In this document: positions 32,088 through 42,044 of the stretch, piece by piece | Position numbering within the stretch: the stretch's first letter is position 1 | How the letters are laid out: the number at the start of each line of letters is the position of its first letter | Source: Perkinsus marinus ATCC 50983 | Lineage: Eukaryota; Perkinsozoa; Perkinsida; Perkinsidae | DNA: 64,000 bases | Assembly (NCBI RefSeq): GCF_000006405.1 | Contig: NW_003207677.1 | Span: forward strand, 253,504 to 317,503 | Reading direction: 5' to 3' | Made by a program: the position numbers and the translations under genes | The notes under the pieces: model-generated | The model's database searches: none | Seen by the model: the letters and a program-made list of their open reading frames with translations, nothing else | Told to the model about the DNA's origin: nothing

Positions 32088-33877
32088 TTATACGGCTGCG
32101 GAGGAGGAGGTAGGGCTTAGCGTAGACTCGCCAGCCTCATCCACGGAGCCGTCCGTACCAACAGCAGCAGCCTTGGCAGATTTCGCAGCTCGCTTCTGAT
32201 GATACTTCCTCTCAAATTCGGCTTCAATCTGCTCGAAGGATTTACCCTTAGTCTCAGGTATGAAGAATAAGACGAAGAAGATCATCACTAAGCAGATGAA
32301 TCCGAAACTCCAGAAGACACCCTGATAGGTGATAGCCTTTCGGTAAGCATCCAAGCACATGGTGACAATGAACGCGAAGAGCCAGTTAACAGCAGTGGCG
32401 ATGGCGGCAGCGTTACCTCTCACATCGTTGGGGAAGATCTCGGACATAATGAGCCACGGGATCGGGCCAACACCGATGGAGAAGAAGGCGATATAACAGT
32501 AGGCAGAAGCCAGAGCCAACCAGCCAACGTTAGTCAAACCGGTGACATCCTGTAGATAGAAGAAAAGACCCAACATCCACGCGGATATGCACATACCAGA
32601 AGCGGCGAAGACTAGCAACACTCTTCTTCCAGCGAGATCCATGATGCAGCAAGCAACGAAAGTAACCCCAACCTGAATGGCCATAGTAATGAGAGCCATG
32701 GTCTGCATGTTGGAGATACCAGCTGCCTGGAAGATAGAAGTCTGATAGAAGATGACCGCATTGATACCCGACAACTGCTGACAGATCTGCAGCACCACAC
32801 CAATGACGACCTGGATCCAGTATTTGCGAAGGCCACCAATCGCATCGTTGAAACGCTCCTTCTGAGTCCAACCAGACTTAGCCTTCTGAGCCTCGACAGT
32901 GATTTGATAAGCCTTGAGTTCATCAACGACATCCTCATCATCCTCATCGGTACCATGAAGTCTCAACAGCACCTTCTTCGCGGCATCCAATCCACGATGC
33001 TCGGCAAGCCACCGAGGAGATTCGGGGACGAGGAAGACAAAAATCCCCAATAACCCAGAAGGAATGAGATAAATCCAACTAAGCTCTCGCCAGTTGCAGA
33101 AGGTACTACTGGTCGCATTCGGATCAGTGGAGTTGGCCTGAGTCATGAAACCAAAAGCCAAAGCGTAGGCAAGAAGATCACCAATAGTACAGGCCAACTG
33201 ATTTGCAGCACCGAGCATACCACGAATCTTAGTGGGAGAAGCCTCACCAATGTAGGTGGGGGCAGCCACGGACTCGACGCCAACAACAATACCGACAAGA
33301 ACACGCTCGAAGAGCAACTGCCACGAAGTGTGGGCCAAGGCTTGCCACAGATAGCAGAGGACGAAACAAGGGGAACACCCAACAAGGCACCATTTCCTTC
33401 CGAACTTGTCGATGAGAGGGCCACCGATGAAAGCCCCAAACATGGCACCGATGTTAACGAGAGAACCGAACAAGGAAGACTCGCTCGACCCATGCAATAC
33501 CCACAAATGGTCATAATCACCAATCTCAATAGGAGTACCATCAGCGGTAGTAACCGTGTTGGCCATGGTATCAATAGTCTGACCTGTGAAACCGGTCGTG
33601 AGACCAAACATCAGTGGTCCCAGAAGGACCGCTGAAACAGAAAGTAAGGCACAAACGTACTTCATATAAGAGAGAAATACAAATGCAACTGAAAACGTCA
33701 CCTTTAAGCTCCCTCACACACAGTTACCTCGACCTACTCTAACTCACCCACATCAACGTCATCATGCCTACTATACCTAGATGTCGTTCCCCATCTCGAA
33801 GACATATTTCTCTGATTAGAAACACAGACGTAGAGGGCCAAACTTTTCTGGGGAGACAGGGGAACACAAGCTATGCC
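31163..33877. repeat. Inverted repeat 1, left arm
   Basis: Reverse-complement similarity to 36836-39563. It covers MFS gene 7 with about 920 bp of 3' flank and 210 bp of 5' flank. Outer edge ACACCATGTG, inner edge CTATGCC. The copies differ by scattered substitutions and small indels, so the duplication is not a perfect mirror. Confidence 0.9.
32088..33665 (-). CDS. MFS sugar porter gene 7
   Basis: A 525-residue sugar porter starting at MKYVCALLSVSA (33663-33665); TTTTCAG about 30 nt upstream of the ATG would suit a splice acceptor. Motifs: DKFGRKW, GAANQLACTIG, PESPRWL, QQLSGIN, AGRR, the canonical helix-10 GPIPW, and PETKGKSFEQI. It has a serine/alanine-rich tail. Nearly identical to gene 8, which is its inverted duplicate. 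Intronless. Confidence 0.95.
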   Translation of the reverse strand: MKYVCALLSVSAVLLGPLMFGLTTGFTGQTIDTMANTVTTADGTPIEIGDYDHLWVLHGSSESSLFGSLVNIGAMFGAFIGGPLIDKFGRKWCLVGCSPCFVLCYLWQALAHTSWQLLFERVLVGIVVGVESVAAPTYIGEASPTKIRGMLGAANQLACTIGDLLAYALAFGFMTQANSTDPNATSSTFCNWRELSWIYLIPSGLLGIFVFLVPESPRWLAEHRGLDAAKKVLLRLHGTDEDDEDVVDELKAYQITVEAQKAKSGWTQKERFNDAIGGLRKYWIQVVIGVVLQICQQLSGINAVIFYQTSIFQAAGISNMQTMALITMAIQVGVTFVACCIMDLAGRRVLLVFAASGMCISAWMLGLFFYLQDVTGLTNVGWLALASAYCYIAFFSIGVGPIPWLIMSEIFPNDVRGNAAAIATAVNWLFAFIVTMCLDAYRKAITYQGVFWSFGFICLVMIFFVLFFIPETKGKSFEQIEAEFERKYHQKRAAKSAKAAAVGTDGSVDEAGESTLSPTSSSAAV

Positions 33878-36835
33878 AAGTCCAAGAGATACCCCCTCAG
33901 GCGGAGTCGGTCTCCGATACGACTGATGAAGGTTCATCACTACTCTCCAGCTATGCACGGTGCGGGTCTCACTCCCTCAAAGAGCATTTTTTAACATATC
34001 AGAACTCACACGATGAAACAGTCAGTGCTTCTCGAATGATGCCTTCTCTGAGCGAGGGGAGGCGAATTTTAGCTATGCACGCATGCACATCGCCCTCTCT
34101 CGAAGTCTGATCCAATTACTCGTGGCAACGCCGGGAGATATTGGATAAACGACGTGATATGGGGTATAACTACGTGAATGAATACTCATAACAGTCCAAT
34201 GATGGTCAGAGTAAGCCTGTTTGAGCAACAAAATTGGCATTCTTGGGAGAGAGATCCCACCGAAAGGGACAATCTCGGGTAACGGATGACACAATAGCAG
34301 TTGGAGGGGGAGAAGTTCGCAGTCGCGATGGTGTTTTGCCGGAAGACTCTATCGTGGTCGTGGTGAAGGGCACCCATACTCAAGGAAACCACACGTCAAT
34401 CCTCCCAACTACAGCGACCCGAACTGTCACGACAACTCAACCAAACGATTAGTAGTTTCCCCAGTGATCAGTGATCGCATGGCAAGTGAGGATCGGACAG
34501 CCCCATGACAGGGTTCAAGGAGAGGCAGTTGGCAGCACTACTCGTGGTAGGGTAATTTTTGTGCCAATTATGGGCAGTACATGCAAGGACTGCATCGTGA
34601 GGATGCTTCGTACCTTTCCTTGGCACGCGCGCACAGCACATCCTGGGCGAGCAGAGGCATACCGACCCCAATATTTGAGTTTCGATTCCCTCCTAATTCC
34701 TCATGCAAAGATTGAATTGTTACGGCTACAATGTTTAGGTGGTTAGCTTGCTTGCCTTCTCATCAACAGGTGGTTGGTTCGATTTCGGGTCGCGCACTGG
34801 AAATTTTGATTCACTTTTATCTGTCATTGGCTACCGAATTATGCACTTCCTGGAAGCTCAGGTGCAGGAAGTTCCTGCACCTGAGCATCTATACATTTCA
34901 GAAATCCGTTCGGCGAGTAAGGCTACCAATTCAGTGGATTGATGTCCCGGACATCAATTTAGCGGTGGGAGTCTGATAGGTAATCAACTTCGCGGATAAG
35001 GAAACCAATTTCATGCTGAGGGAATGCAATTTCACGAACTAGGACATCAATTTCGGGTTTGAGCTCTACCTACACACAAGAATATTCGTGCTGCTAGAAT
35101 TGCGCAATGATGTGTGAACAAATCCTTTGCGCTGCGCAAAAGCATTCGAAGATTCTTGTGGGAAGTTGTTGGCCAGTTTGTCACCAGTGTGTCGCAATGG
35201 TTCTATCGCGCACTCATTTCATTCATGAACCTCGAAGGAGTCGTCATCGAGCAACTAGTCCAGAAAAAGGTTAGATGGGGCTGCTCAGAGTGAAGCGTTA
35301 TCATCCAAACTCTACCCCGCAATCGAAGTCCTTGTACTCGTCCTTGTTGTGATTTTCTTTCCCGCTGAATTGGTAGCCTTACCCGCCAAATCGATTCCTG
35401 AAAGGTATAGTCCGTCTCTGGATCAATGAATTCCGTTGGGACGCGTGAAGCTGGACATACTAATCCGGAACGGAAAGGCTATATTTGCATTCAGAACTCT
35501 CCAATTCGCCATAGAATTCTCATATTCGCCTTAGGTCGATAGTAGGTTCACATTCGTGGTGATGAAATTCCCGACTTCGACTCTGGAGTCTTCATTTCAT
35601 TGGACTGCCAATTTCGTCAAGTGCACATTGGAACCTTCAATTTGGTCCTTTTAGGGAGGTCGATTTCGATCCTGAGAACTTCAGTTTCGTGTTCACGGGG
35701 CAACTATGCCAGTGCTCCCATGCCAAAGATACACCACACTGCAACAGTTACAAGCTCATGCTCGCCTTCCGAATTGCCCCTCTACCATGGAACACTCAAA
35801 TTCAACCGATGTTGACGCGAGGGTCGAGTCTGTGTTGATAGAATGCCCTCAGTACCGCCGTAGGACTGTTAATTTCGACAGCTATGCATTGGAGCATCCA
35901 ATTTCGCGCCTTCTGCAGCACCAGTACGGATCTTGAACATATGAACGCGGTACTTCACAGTAACATCACAGCATCCTGATGATGCGAATCCTGCTTGGAC
36001 ACGGGAATAAGCCTATCTCGAATAGCGTTGCGGACTACTCCATTTTGAAGCCCCTCATAAGGATTTCCCCTCCTCCATCGTGAATGCTCGTAATGTGTTG
36101 AATCTGTGACGGCTGCCTTTTGAGCGTACTCGAAACCTCTGCGGATCGGTATTCTACTTCCTGAGCGGATACCCTAGTTCCTCGCGACACTCTATTGACT
36201 GAGAGGTATCTTGGCGTCGGGCAAAGCCGGTCTAACTGGACTGCCCGCGTTGCCCGGGTGGCCGCTGTCCGATGATCTAACTGTAAACCAAATTGTCGAG
36301 TTGCCCTAGCAGTTCGGGGTGCGGTAGCAGCTCGGAGAGCTGGCTTGTAGGTTCCCTCAGTCTGTGAGCGCTCGCTAACGACCACGATAGAAACCTCCAA
36401 CTGAGCGTGATTGTTATTGTAGACTTCTCCCCTCTCAGCTCAGCTGTTGTGTAATTTGGTCCCCAACATTGTCCCTTTCGGTGGGATCTCTTGAATGAAC
36501 GCCAAGTTTCTTGCCCAAATAGGCTTACCCAAAAACAGGATCGTGCAGCTACGGGTATCTATTCACGTTGTTATACCCTGCATTACGTCGCTCCTCGGAT
36601 ATCCTACGATGCTGCCACAAGCGATTCGTCCGAATCTCGAGAAAAGGCGATGTGCATGTTTGCATAGCTAAGATTTACCTGTGTCCCCTCTGGCGAAGGC
36701 ACCGCTCGAGTATTCCCGACGGGCATATCGCAGGGTACGTTCGGAACGCTCTGTGGTAGAACACAATCTGCACTGTGCTCAGCTGCAAGCTAGTGATGAA
36801 TCTACACCAATCGTATCGTAGACCGACACCGGATC
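33878..36835. other. Unique spacer between the arms of inverted repeat 1
   Basis: About 3 kb with no firm gene. Between about 34780 and 35940 the motif AATTTCG or TTTCG recurs every few tens of bases, and 35660-35720 reads like one degenerate unit of the 53-bp satellite (GATTTCG...GGGGCAACTATGCC). A 31-bp palindrome lies at 34856-34886. Confidence 0.5.
34856..34886. repeat. 31-bp perfect palindrome
   Basis: GCTCAGGTGCAGGAA-G-TTCCTGCACCTGAGC: 15-bp arms around a single G, the same odd-length design as the palindromes at 27602-27975 and 31107-31151. Confidence 0.9.
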
Positions 36836-37047
36836 GGCATAGCTTGTGTTTCCTTGTCTCCCTAGCGAGGTTTGCTTCTCTACGTCTGTGTTTCTAATCA
36901 GAGAAATATGTCTTCGAGATGGGGAACGACATCTAGGTATAGTAGGCATGATGACGTTGATGTGGGTGAGTTAGAGTAGGTTGAGGTAGTTGTGTGTGAG
37001 GGAGCTTAAAGGTGACGTTTTCAGTTGCATTTGTATTTCTCTCTTAT

Positions 37048-38625
37048 ATGAAGTACGTTTGTGCCTTACTTTCTGTTTCAGCGGTCCTTCTGGGACCACT
37101 GATGTTTGGTCTCACGACCGGTTTCACAGGTCAGACTATTGATACCATGGCCAACACGGTTACTACCGCTGATGGTACTCCTATTGAGATTGGTGATTAT
37201 GACCATTTGTGGGTATTGCATGGGTCGAGCGAGTCTTCCTTGTTCGGTTCTCTCGTTAACATCGGTGCCATGTTTGGGGCTTTCATCGGTGGCCCTCTCA
37301 TCGACAAGTTCGGAAGGAAATGGTGCCTTGTTGGGTGTTCCCCTTGTTTCGTCCTCTGCTATCTGTGGCAGGCTTTGGCCCACACTTCGTGGCAATTACT
37401 ATTCGAGCGTGTTCTTGTTGGTATTATTGTGGGCGTCGAGTCCGTGGCTGCCCCCACCTACATTGGTGAGGCTTCTCCCACTAAGATTCGTGGTATGCTC
37501 GGTGCTGCCAATCAGTTGGCTGTCACTATTGGTGATCTTCTTGCCTACGCGTTGGCTTTTGGTTTCATGACTCAGGCCAACTCTACTGATCCGAATGCGA
37601 CCAGTAGTACCTTCTGCAACTGGCGAGAGCTTAGTTGGATTTATCTTATTCCTTCTGGGTTATTGGGGATTTTTGTTTTCCTCGTCCCCGAATCTCCTCG
37701 TTGGCTTGCCGAGCATCGTGGATTGGATGCCGCGAAGAAGGTGTTGTTGAGACTCCATGGCACCGATGAGGATGATGAGGATGTTGTTGATGAACTCAAG
37801 GCTTATCAAATCACTGTCGAGGCTCAGAAGGCTAAGTCTGGTTGGACTCAGAAGGAGCGTTTCAACGATGCGATTGGTGGCCTTCGCAAATACTGGATCC
37901 AGGTCGTCATTGGTGTGGTGCTGCAGATCTGTCAGCAGTTGTCGGGTATCAATGCGGTCATCTTCTATCAGACTTCTATCTTCCAGGCAGCTGGTATCTC
38001 CAACATGCAGACCATGGCTCTCGTTACTATGGCCATTCAGGTTGGGGTTACATTCGTTGCTTGCTGCATCATGGATCTCGCTGGAAGAAGAGTGTTGCTA
38101 GTCTTCGCCGCTACTGGTATGTGCATATCCGCGTGGATGTTGGGTCTTTTCTTCTATCTACAGGATGTCACCGGTTTGACTAACGTTGGCTGGTTGGCTC
38201 TGGCTTCTGCCTACTGTTATATCGCCTTCTTCTCCATCGGTGTTGGCCCGATCCCGTGGCTCATTATGTCCGAGATCTTCCCCAACGATGTGAGAGGTAA
38301 CGCTGCCGCCATCGCCACTGCTGTTAACTGGCTCTTCGCGTTCATTGTCACCATGTGCTTGAATGCTTATCGAGAAGCTATCACCTATCAGGGTGTCTTC
38401 TGGAGTTTCGGATTCATCTGCCTAGTAATTATCTTCTTCGTCTTATTCTTCATACCTGAGACTAAGGGTAAATCCTTCGAGCAGATTGAAGCCGAATTTG
38501 AGAGGAAGTATCATCAGAAGCGAGCTGCGAAATCTGCCAAGGCTACTGCTGTTGGTACGGACGGCTCCGTGGATGAGGCTGGTGGCGATTCTACCCTGAG
38601 CCGTACTTCCTCTGCAGCGGTATAA
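37048..38625 (+). CDS. MFS sugar porter gene 8
   Basis: Intact 525-residue sugar porter, the only plus-strand member and the inverted twin of gene 7. Start at the MKYVCALLSVSA methionine. The same motifs are present (DKFGRKW, PESPRWL, QQLSGIN, AGRR, GPIPW, PETKG). Differences from gene 7 are few and conservative (QLAVTIG for QLACTIG, GIIVG for GIVVG, AATGMC for AASGMC, LNAYREA for LDAYRKA), plus a slightly altered tail. Both frames stay open, so both are probably functional. Confidence 0.95.
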   Translation: MKYVCALLSVSAVLLGPLMFGLTTGFTGQTIDTMANTVTTADGTPIEIGDYDHLWVLHGSSESSLFGSLVNIGAMFGAFIGGPLIDKFGRKWCLVGCSPCFVLCYLWQALAHTSWQLLFERVLVGIIVGVESVAAPTYIGEASPTKIRGMLGAANQLAVTIGDLLAYALAFGFMTQANSTDPNATSSTFCNWRELSWIYLIPSGLLGIFVFLVPESPRWLAEHRGLDAAKKVLLRLHGTDEDDEDVVDELKAYQITVEAQKAKSGWTQKERFNDAIGGLRKYWIQVVIGVVLQICQQLSGINAVIFYQTSIFQAAGISNMQTMALVTMAIQVGVTFVACCIMDLAGRRVLLVFAATGMCISAWMLGLFFYLQDVTGLTNVGWLALASAYCYIAFFSIGVGPIPWLIMSEIFPNDVRGNAAAIATAVNWLFAFIVTMCLNAYREAITYQGVFWSFGFICLVIIFFVLFFIPETKGKSFEQIEAEFERKYHQKRAAKSAKATAVGTDGSVDEAGGDSTLSRTSSAAV

Positions 38626-39563
38626 ACACGTTGGATATGACCGAAACGCCTCGGTTGATCCTAAATCGACGACGTTTCGAGCTAGCGGGATATTCTAACT
38701 AAAATTCCCAGTGGTCTCTCGATGATAAGCTCGTCGGGAGTCGATGTCTCGTCTGTTCTTTACCGTTGAGGACCTCAAAAAACATCTATTATGACCATGC
38801 GTGATTTCGCGGTGTTCCGTTTTCGTTGAAGTTACTACCTGTCGTCATTGTAAGTGGTCTGTAACCTTCCATTATCTTCTTGTGATTACTTTATATGATC
38901 TGGCAGGATTGCCAAAACTGTAAGTCATGCGTGGTGCATGACTACGTGTTCTCCTTTGGGTGATTCGTCGTGAGAATGCGGCACTGTCACTTGGTTCTGG
39001 TGGGAACTTCACTCTTGGTTCTATATATCAAGACGATATCATCATGTTGTATAATTTATTGTTCCTGTCTTCCGTTGATGGTATCCACCCTTTTAGTGAC
39101 AGTCGCACTACTTAGTGTATATATGCATTTTGGGTATATTATCCAATACTTACTATCTGTCGTTCCTATGATTAGTTCATCGGTTCTACTGGACCGGGGT
39201 CGGACCTCTCGAGTTGAGGTCTCTTTCAGTCAGGTAGATCGAGTTCTCTCGGTCACGCTTCAGTTGAGCCTGTTGAGCCGTATACTGTTTCCTTAGATTC
39301 CGCTCAGGACGTGGAACACGTTGCTGGTGTCGGAGATCGAGGGTGATGGTTAAAGGCAACTTCGTTTTCTGAGAAGTTGACGGTGAAATCGTCGCAAACA
39401 GACCAATAGAATCCGTTGCCGGGGGTTGACAAACTTATCTTGGTGTATCCTGAGTTTATAGTTTTACCTGTATAAGAAGCTGTTCGAGTTGTGTTGTTGA
39501 ACTACTAATCGTGCTTAGGGCGGGTCATGTGTTGGGAGAGGTGTTAGAGAATACACATGGTGT
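38626..39563. other. 3' flank of gene 8 in inverted repeat 1
   Basis: Non-coding sequence mirrored at 31163-32087. No gene recognised. Confidence 0.6.
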
Positions 39564-39695
39564 AGTGGTGAGCGTGATAATCGGGCTTATGTTGTAAATT
39601 GATCGGTCATGAATTCTTGTCTATCCAAGCACACAAACTACGAACACAACATATCCAAGGTTGTCAACTTAGCAGCACGATGCTGCTGCTAATAT

Positions 39696-40584
39696 TCAAC
39701 TGCCACACGAGGCATGTTGCTTGCTGTTGCTACACATGCATTGCCACATCAAGTTCTTTACAGTGGACGGCTCGCACCAAATTTGGCTTTTATATGTGGC
39801 CCTGAGACTGTCGAATTCAACACTTCGCTTCGGGAAAGTCTCACCTCCGCGAAGCTGTAGTGAGCCTCCAGCAGAAACCCTCAGGCGGAGCAACCACATC
39901 ATAGCCGCCGCGGCAGCGACTCTGGTCGCTCCTGAACCCGTTGCAGCGGTGACCAGTCGACTCGCTACACCTCGTGGATGAGAAGTGCTCTCAGTACCCG
40001 ACAGTGAACTTGTCTGCTCATACGAGTTCACAGGCATAATAGTAGATCGAACTCACTTTGGTTTCCCGCATTTCATTGGTCAACACGGCGCGACTGAGCA
40101 GCATACGAGCTGCGCCTTGCCACTTCTTATGGAGGAGCTCCAATTCCTCCGTCTTTTGGTGCAGTTCTGACTCCTTTTCCCCAAGCTTATTGTGAGCCTA
40201 CCGCGAACGTTGATACAAAGCATTCGCAGCGACCTCACCTCTTGCAACTGCTTCCTCAGAGTCGACGCTTGTTGTCGCAAATTGTATAACTCCCGAGCAG
40301 CATATGCTACCGCGCCGGCTACGACGGTTGCACCGACTACATGGGGTAGTCGGCCTGAGCCACAATGAACGAGTTCGATACCCTCCGCTCTTCCATTCGA
40401 CCCACCCTGAGTTAGCAATCCAAATGACGAGGCTAACCGAGACTTCAGACGCTCCTCATTGACCAGCCCGAGAGCACCATGGCTGAGATCTCCACCAATT
40501 CGCAACGAGTCACTTAAGCACTTTTGCTCACTCTATAGAGACGCTAGTGATTCTCGTTCGGTTGTCGAGACTAGGAGTCGTCAT
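39696..40584 (-). CDS. Coiled-coil membrane protein E, left-arm copy
   Basis: Counterpart of 60269-61103. The predicted protein has one hydrophobic segment (HVVGATVVAGAVAYAA) followed by a heptad-rich coiled coil (ELYNLRQQASTLRKQLQE continuing as AHNKLGEKESELHQK). A third exon begins TSSLSGTESTSHPRG and ends with a small hydrophobic alanine-rich patch. Start MTTPSLDNRTRITS at 40582-40584 requires a 19-nt intron (40513-40531). Here the last exon reads past the right-copy stop and ends HASCGS. No family recognised; likely a single-pass membrane-anchored coiled coil. Confidence 0.55.
40513..40531 (-). other. Ultra-short intron, 19 nt (gene E, left arm)
   Basis: GTGAGCAAAAGTGCTTAAG on the minus strand; same place and length as in the right arm (60322-60340). 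Without its removal the frame stops immediately at TGA. Confidence 0.55.
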
Positions 40585-40691
40585 CGAATGGGAAGGAATA
40601 TTCAACTCATCACATTGCCACTCGCGTCCATCATTAACCAGAACTGTTCGTATCCTCTCCAATACAACAGATGAGGAATGGTAACGTTTCA

Positions 40692-41435
40692 CTAGCAAAG
40701 ATAATGGCCGTTATCGAGCACCGAACAACAGCCCATCTTGCCGGTATTGAAGTAGAGCTGAAGCTCCTCGTTAGTGTCGTCCAACTGAGTCCAAGACGCG
40801 ACTAATGGTGACAAATACTGGAATATGCCTTCCAGCATTTCCGATAAAACTTTTCCTCGGAAGCGCAGATGATAAGCCGACTGTAGCTCGGCCGAGTTGT
40901 AGAAAACTTCGGTGAATTCCTGACGAAATAAATAACTGAAATAGTCGTTTCTGATTGCTCTACTTCACGTTCTTCAATGAGTATGCCGAATGGAGAGTCC
41001 GTCGCCATAAGGAAGATCTCCTCAAGTGCTCGTCTGTAGCCTGAATGACACCAAATGAGGCGAGCAGTGAAGAGCTCTACAGGACGGCTTACGTTTGAGC
41101 AGATCTCCTGAGCGCTGCCACGCTTCCTGTGCACGCAGATCCTCCATCTCACGCTGCTTCCTCACGGTGCACCCCAGAGCCAGACACGCCAACCGACGAT
41201 TTGCCAGAGCGATACCGTTTGGCAGACGACGAATCTGATTATCAATAACTGGACTCAAAAGGAATCCTCCTACCCTCGGGACGGCCGAGTCTGAATCCTC
41301 GAGGACATTCGCGATTTTCTTGGACAGTAACGGCTGATTGAAGTTCGATGAGTCCAATTCGGTCGGGTCGAAGAGGAGGAAGTCGAGAATTTGGCCAAGT
41401 ATGGAAGGGCCCAGGACCATAAGTTCAATCGTCAT
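40692..41435 (-). CDS. Conserved hypothetical protein D, left-arm copy
   Basis: Counterpart of 59418-60161 with the same three exons and two introns of about 50 and 44 nt. The protein starts MTIELMVLGPSILGQILDFL, carries a hydrophobic N-terminal helix and a charged helical middle (RKQREMEDLRAQEAWQ), and ends GKMGCCSVLDNGHYLC. Residue changes relative to the right copy are few. No recognised domain. Confidence 0.6.
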
Positions 41436-41705
41436 TATGCCTTTATAAAGTAGTACTACGACGGTACTAGCCAGTTGCTACGGGGTGTTTAGCCACCCCG
41501 GGCTCCTGTGAAGTGCAAAGACCGCCTCCTCCCACAACTCAATAGCAAAGGAGGAGCACAGACGCCGACAAAGGAACACGTGAGACATGAGAACAACAAC
41601 ATGACTATTAAACAGATTGCCGAGGAGGGTGTAGCCTCCACAGTAGAGAAGCTCAATCAAGGTCCACCATTTTAGGCAAGTCGTCAATCGTCCACGTAGA
41701 AGTGC

Positions 41706-42023
41706 CTATGACATCACCCCATCGTTTACACAACAAACTGCTGCAGCCTTACCGGAGAGTATTCCAACGTCTTGAACGATTCGAAGCTTCTTATTGTCAC
41801 CGAATGATGTGCCTTGCAGGTCCATCAACTTGGCAACTCCACTAATGTCCTCAACTCTGACAAACCCATAACTGAAAAATATGTCTACGAACCACAAATG
41901 AGTAAAGCAAAGGTCCCACCCGCGAGGCTTCATAGTGATAGGGCACACGAGGACTCGACATTCGGTGATTTCGATGATACCGTTTGTGTCCATCAACCAA
42001 TCAATGAGCCGTTCTTCATCCAT
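41706..42023 (-). CDS. Possible RRM protein C, left-arm copy (frame differs at C-terminus)
   Basis: Counterpart of 58831-59202. Start MDEERLIDWLMD. Here the 24-nt putative intron (41872-41895) is also open in frame, so the copy reads through whether spliced or not. Near the end one base fewer than in the right arm shifts the frame and stops it after CCVNDGVMS, losing the last 20 or so residues seen in the right copy. Probably a slightly truncated duplicate. Confidence 0.45.
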   Translation of the reverse strand: MDEERLIDWLMDTNGIIEITECRVLVCPITMKPRGWDLCFTHLWFVDIFFSYGFVRVEDISGVAKLMDLQGTSFGDNKKLRIVQDVGILSGKAAAVCCVNDGVMS

Positions 42024-42044
42024 ATCTGCTCAACGGGCTCGGCA

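Larger units (their letters stand above)
36836..39563. repeat. Inverted repeat 1, right arm
   Basis: Mirror of 31163-33877, holding MFS gene 8 with its flanks. It ends only 50 bp before the left arm of inverted repeat 2. Confidence 0.9.

Noticed and set aside
34725-34800. Possible tRNA or SINE head with a B-box-like GGTTCGATTTC
   Set aside because: Acceptor and anticodon stems do not pair.
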